Positions 62,090 through 64,000 of a DNA stretch of 64,000 nt are shown in pieces; position 1 is the first letter of the stretch; each line of letters begins with the position of its first letter. The stretch is taken from NCBI GenBank assembly GCA_008508345.1, contig QNGE01001281.1:1-64000 (forward strand). The letters run 5' to 3'. Both the position numbers and the translations under genes were made by a program. The DNA is from Paragonimus westermani. Lineage: Eukaryota; Platyhelminthes; Trematoda; Plagiorchiida; Troglotrematidae. The notes beneath the pieces were generated by a model. The model searched no databases, was not told the origin of the DNA, and was given only the letters and a program-made list of their open reading frames with translations.

Positions 62090-63960
62090 CTGACTGAATT
62101 GTGTTCCAGACAGATATTTATGGAGCCGCTTTACCGCCCAGTATACCGCCAGAGATTCACGGTGTCAGAGCATAACCCCTTTCTGCTGGACTAAGTCGGC
62201 GTGATATACACATAACTGGTTTGTTGTCCTGTTCAATCACAGCTCCGATTCCAACTGGAGAAGCATCAGTAATCAACACAGGCATAGTTTTAAAAGAAAA
62301 TGGACGAAGCATAGCATCATGTGACAAAAAGTTTAACAATAAACGCACACAGCGTTCATGAGTTGGAGTCCACGTGAACTGCTTCTCAAAAAGCAACTGG
62401 AATAAAAATTCAACAAGATGAGTGAAATTTGAAATGATACGGGAATAGTACAGCAAACCACCTAACTGAGAACGCAATTCGGATAGGTTTGTACGTGAAG
62501 GTGCCTTAACTAATGGGTCCGGACGTTTGGCATAAGGTGTGGATCCGTTACCGTCAAATATGTAACTGAGACACTCGAAACTGCTCCCAGTGAAAGCGCA
62601 TTTGTTTGGATTAACAACAATGTTCTTGTCATAAAACTGTTGAAATAGTGTCAAAAGACGAGAATCGCGGGTTAACGTGGCTGGGGCATTACTTTATTTC
62701 ATCCTGATAAACTTCAACGCCATCCATACCCTTCACAATTTTATTCATTACCTGCTGAAAGATAGTAGGAGAGTTATTAAGTCCCAACGGTAAAAATCGG
62801 TACTGAAAAAGTCCATTAGGTGTATTGATGGTTGTTATCGGCATTGATGTCTTATCCAAAGGAATTTGCAGATATGCATCCTTCAAGTCTATCTTGGAGA
62901 AAACTTTGGATCCTGAAAGCTTGTTCAAAATGTCCCCAGGTTCAGCAGTAGTACATTTATGTTGCTTAAGGCATCGATTTACAGTAAGTCAATAATCTCC
63001 ACATATTCGCGGTGTTTTCCCATCAGACTTCAAGAGTGTCACAATCGGCATGGCCCAAGCGGATGAATCAATAGACTTAATAAGGCAGCTCTCTGCCAGC
63101 TGGTTGAGCACCTTCGTTACCGGTTCATGGAGTCCATAAAGAATTATACGACGTTTCAAAAACACGAGACCACCAGTTACTTCTAGTTTAACTGGAGGTA
63201 TCTTCATGCCGTCTGTGGCCTTCGAGCACTTGAGAATTAGGTCTTTCAATCTTGTGGAATTACTCGGTGGTACAAGCAAGGGAACCTGGATATGAAGCAT
63301 TTTTAAAACCTTTAGCCCCAATGATGAGTAACAACAAAGGTGTAATCAAGTGGCTTGGATTGTTCGTTAAATATCAGAATAGTGACTGTTCCCGAAACAA
63401 GAAAGGAATGACCAGTTATACCTCGTATGGTCACAGAACAAGGACGGAGTATGTCATTTGAATAGAACTGTGATAGATGTCTTTGTGGTATAATAGATTT
63501 TACACTGCCAGTGTCAATAATAGAATCATGCTCCGTGCCACATATTGTGAAAAGGGTGTGAAATAAATGCCCTGATGCAGATGAATCAACTGTCAAAGTG
63601 AAGGACTCCATCTTGTCACATGTAGCATCAAATTCATTTTGACCAATTACTATAAATTTGCAATTTCTTTTCGACTTACAGACACTCCGTAAATGACCTC
63701 GTTTCCCACACTTGTGGCATATAGGGCTGCGGTGAATTCATGTATATCTGGAATGTTCCCTGCCACATGAGGCACAATTCCCGAAGCTGCCAGTGATATG
63801 TGTCGACTTTTGCGAAGAATTTTGATAAACTGGTCGAGGACCATATTTAGGAGCTGAATTGAATAGCCGCAGAGTACGGAGTCTCACTGGAACTCCCACT
63901 ATGGACTGTATTATCAACGTCTTCGTACTGCTCACAAATGACTTTGGTATTTTGATACGT
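62090..63960 (-). pseudogene. Ty3/gypsy gag-pol relic 2 (continues past the window)
   Basis: On the minus strand: a gag zinc region near 63690-63780 with CASCGREH and a perfect CCHC knuckle CHKCGKRGHLRSVC; an aspartic protease (SIIDTGSVKSIIP near 63500); RT (SSAWAMPIVTLLKSDGKTPR near 63040, FSKIDLKDAYLQIPLD near 62890, FQYRFLPLGLNNSPTIFQQVMNK near 62780) with the active site YQDE where YQDD is expected (near 62700); then the thumb/tether (VVNPNKCAFTG) and RNase H (LITDASPVGIGAVIEQ near 62250, ISRRLSPAERGYALT, LAVYWAVKRLHKYL near 62110). Frameshifts after the protease, after YQDE and near 62160, plus a stop after CGDY, show decay, yet the blocks are better kept than in the 18-21 kb relic. Integrase and LTRs are absent to the left; the gag start lies beyond 64000. 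Confidence 0.85.
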
Positions 63961-64000
63961 AGGTTTAGGAAGTAGCAGGAGTTGTCTATGCAGATCCGGT

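Overview
The window looks like nuclear DNA of a parasitic flatworm, most likely a digenean trematode. Three things point that way. The one convincing host gene, a purine nucleoside phosphorylase (PNP), is split by three introns of only 37, 42 and 38 bp and one of about 5.8 kb; micro-introns of this size are known from flatworms. The wreckage of Ty3/gypsy, BEL/Pao, LINE and MULE elements resembles trematode families. A tRNA-derived SINE pair carries a hammerhead ribozyme motif, as in the schistosome Sm-alpha element. I cannot name a genus, and a cestode is not excluded. There is no operon-like packing and there are no long intact bacterial-type ORFs.

Layout. 0-38 kb is a graveyard of transposable elements with long stretches where I recognise nothing: a 52-bp tandem repeat (3.58 kb); a Mutator-like (MULE) transposase relic with DDE and SWIM motifs (3.87-6.33 kb, minus); LINE fragments (0.47, 6.6, 8.0, 30.9, 35.2 kb); a BEL/Pao relic (13.3-15.8 kb, minus); a gypsy gag-pol relic (18.1-20.9 kb, minus); and a second BEL/Pao protease piece (26.1 kb, plus). 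38.1-39.4 kb is dense in perfect palindromes and holds a foldback element. 40.2-42.2 kb holds DUF4806-like coding sequence next to a transposase-domain fragment in the same orientation. 42.4-43.3 kb is a head-to-head pair of hammerhead-bearing SINEs.

46.5-59.1 kb is a large inverted repeat. Two copies of the same broken LINE, 2,749 bp each, face each other across 7.1 kb, and the first four PNP exons lie in that spacer. The right arm sits inside PNP intron 4; exon 5 is at 61.2 kb. After PNP comes a second gypsy gag-pol relic (62.1-64.0 kb, minus) that runs off the window.

Functionally only PNP looks alive. It joins to a 288-residue protein with the phosphate-, ribose- and base-binding residues of trimeric PNPs in place. 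In purine-auxotrophic flatworms such an enzyme belongs to purine salvage. The most interesting structural signals are the inverted repeats at three scales (70-bp, 139-bp and 7.1-kb spacers) within 21 kb, one of which brackets this gene, and the ribozyme motif in the SINE pair.
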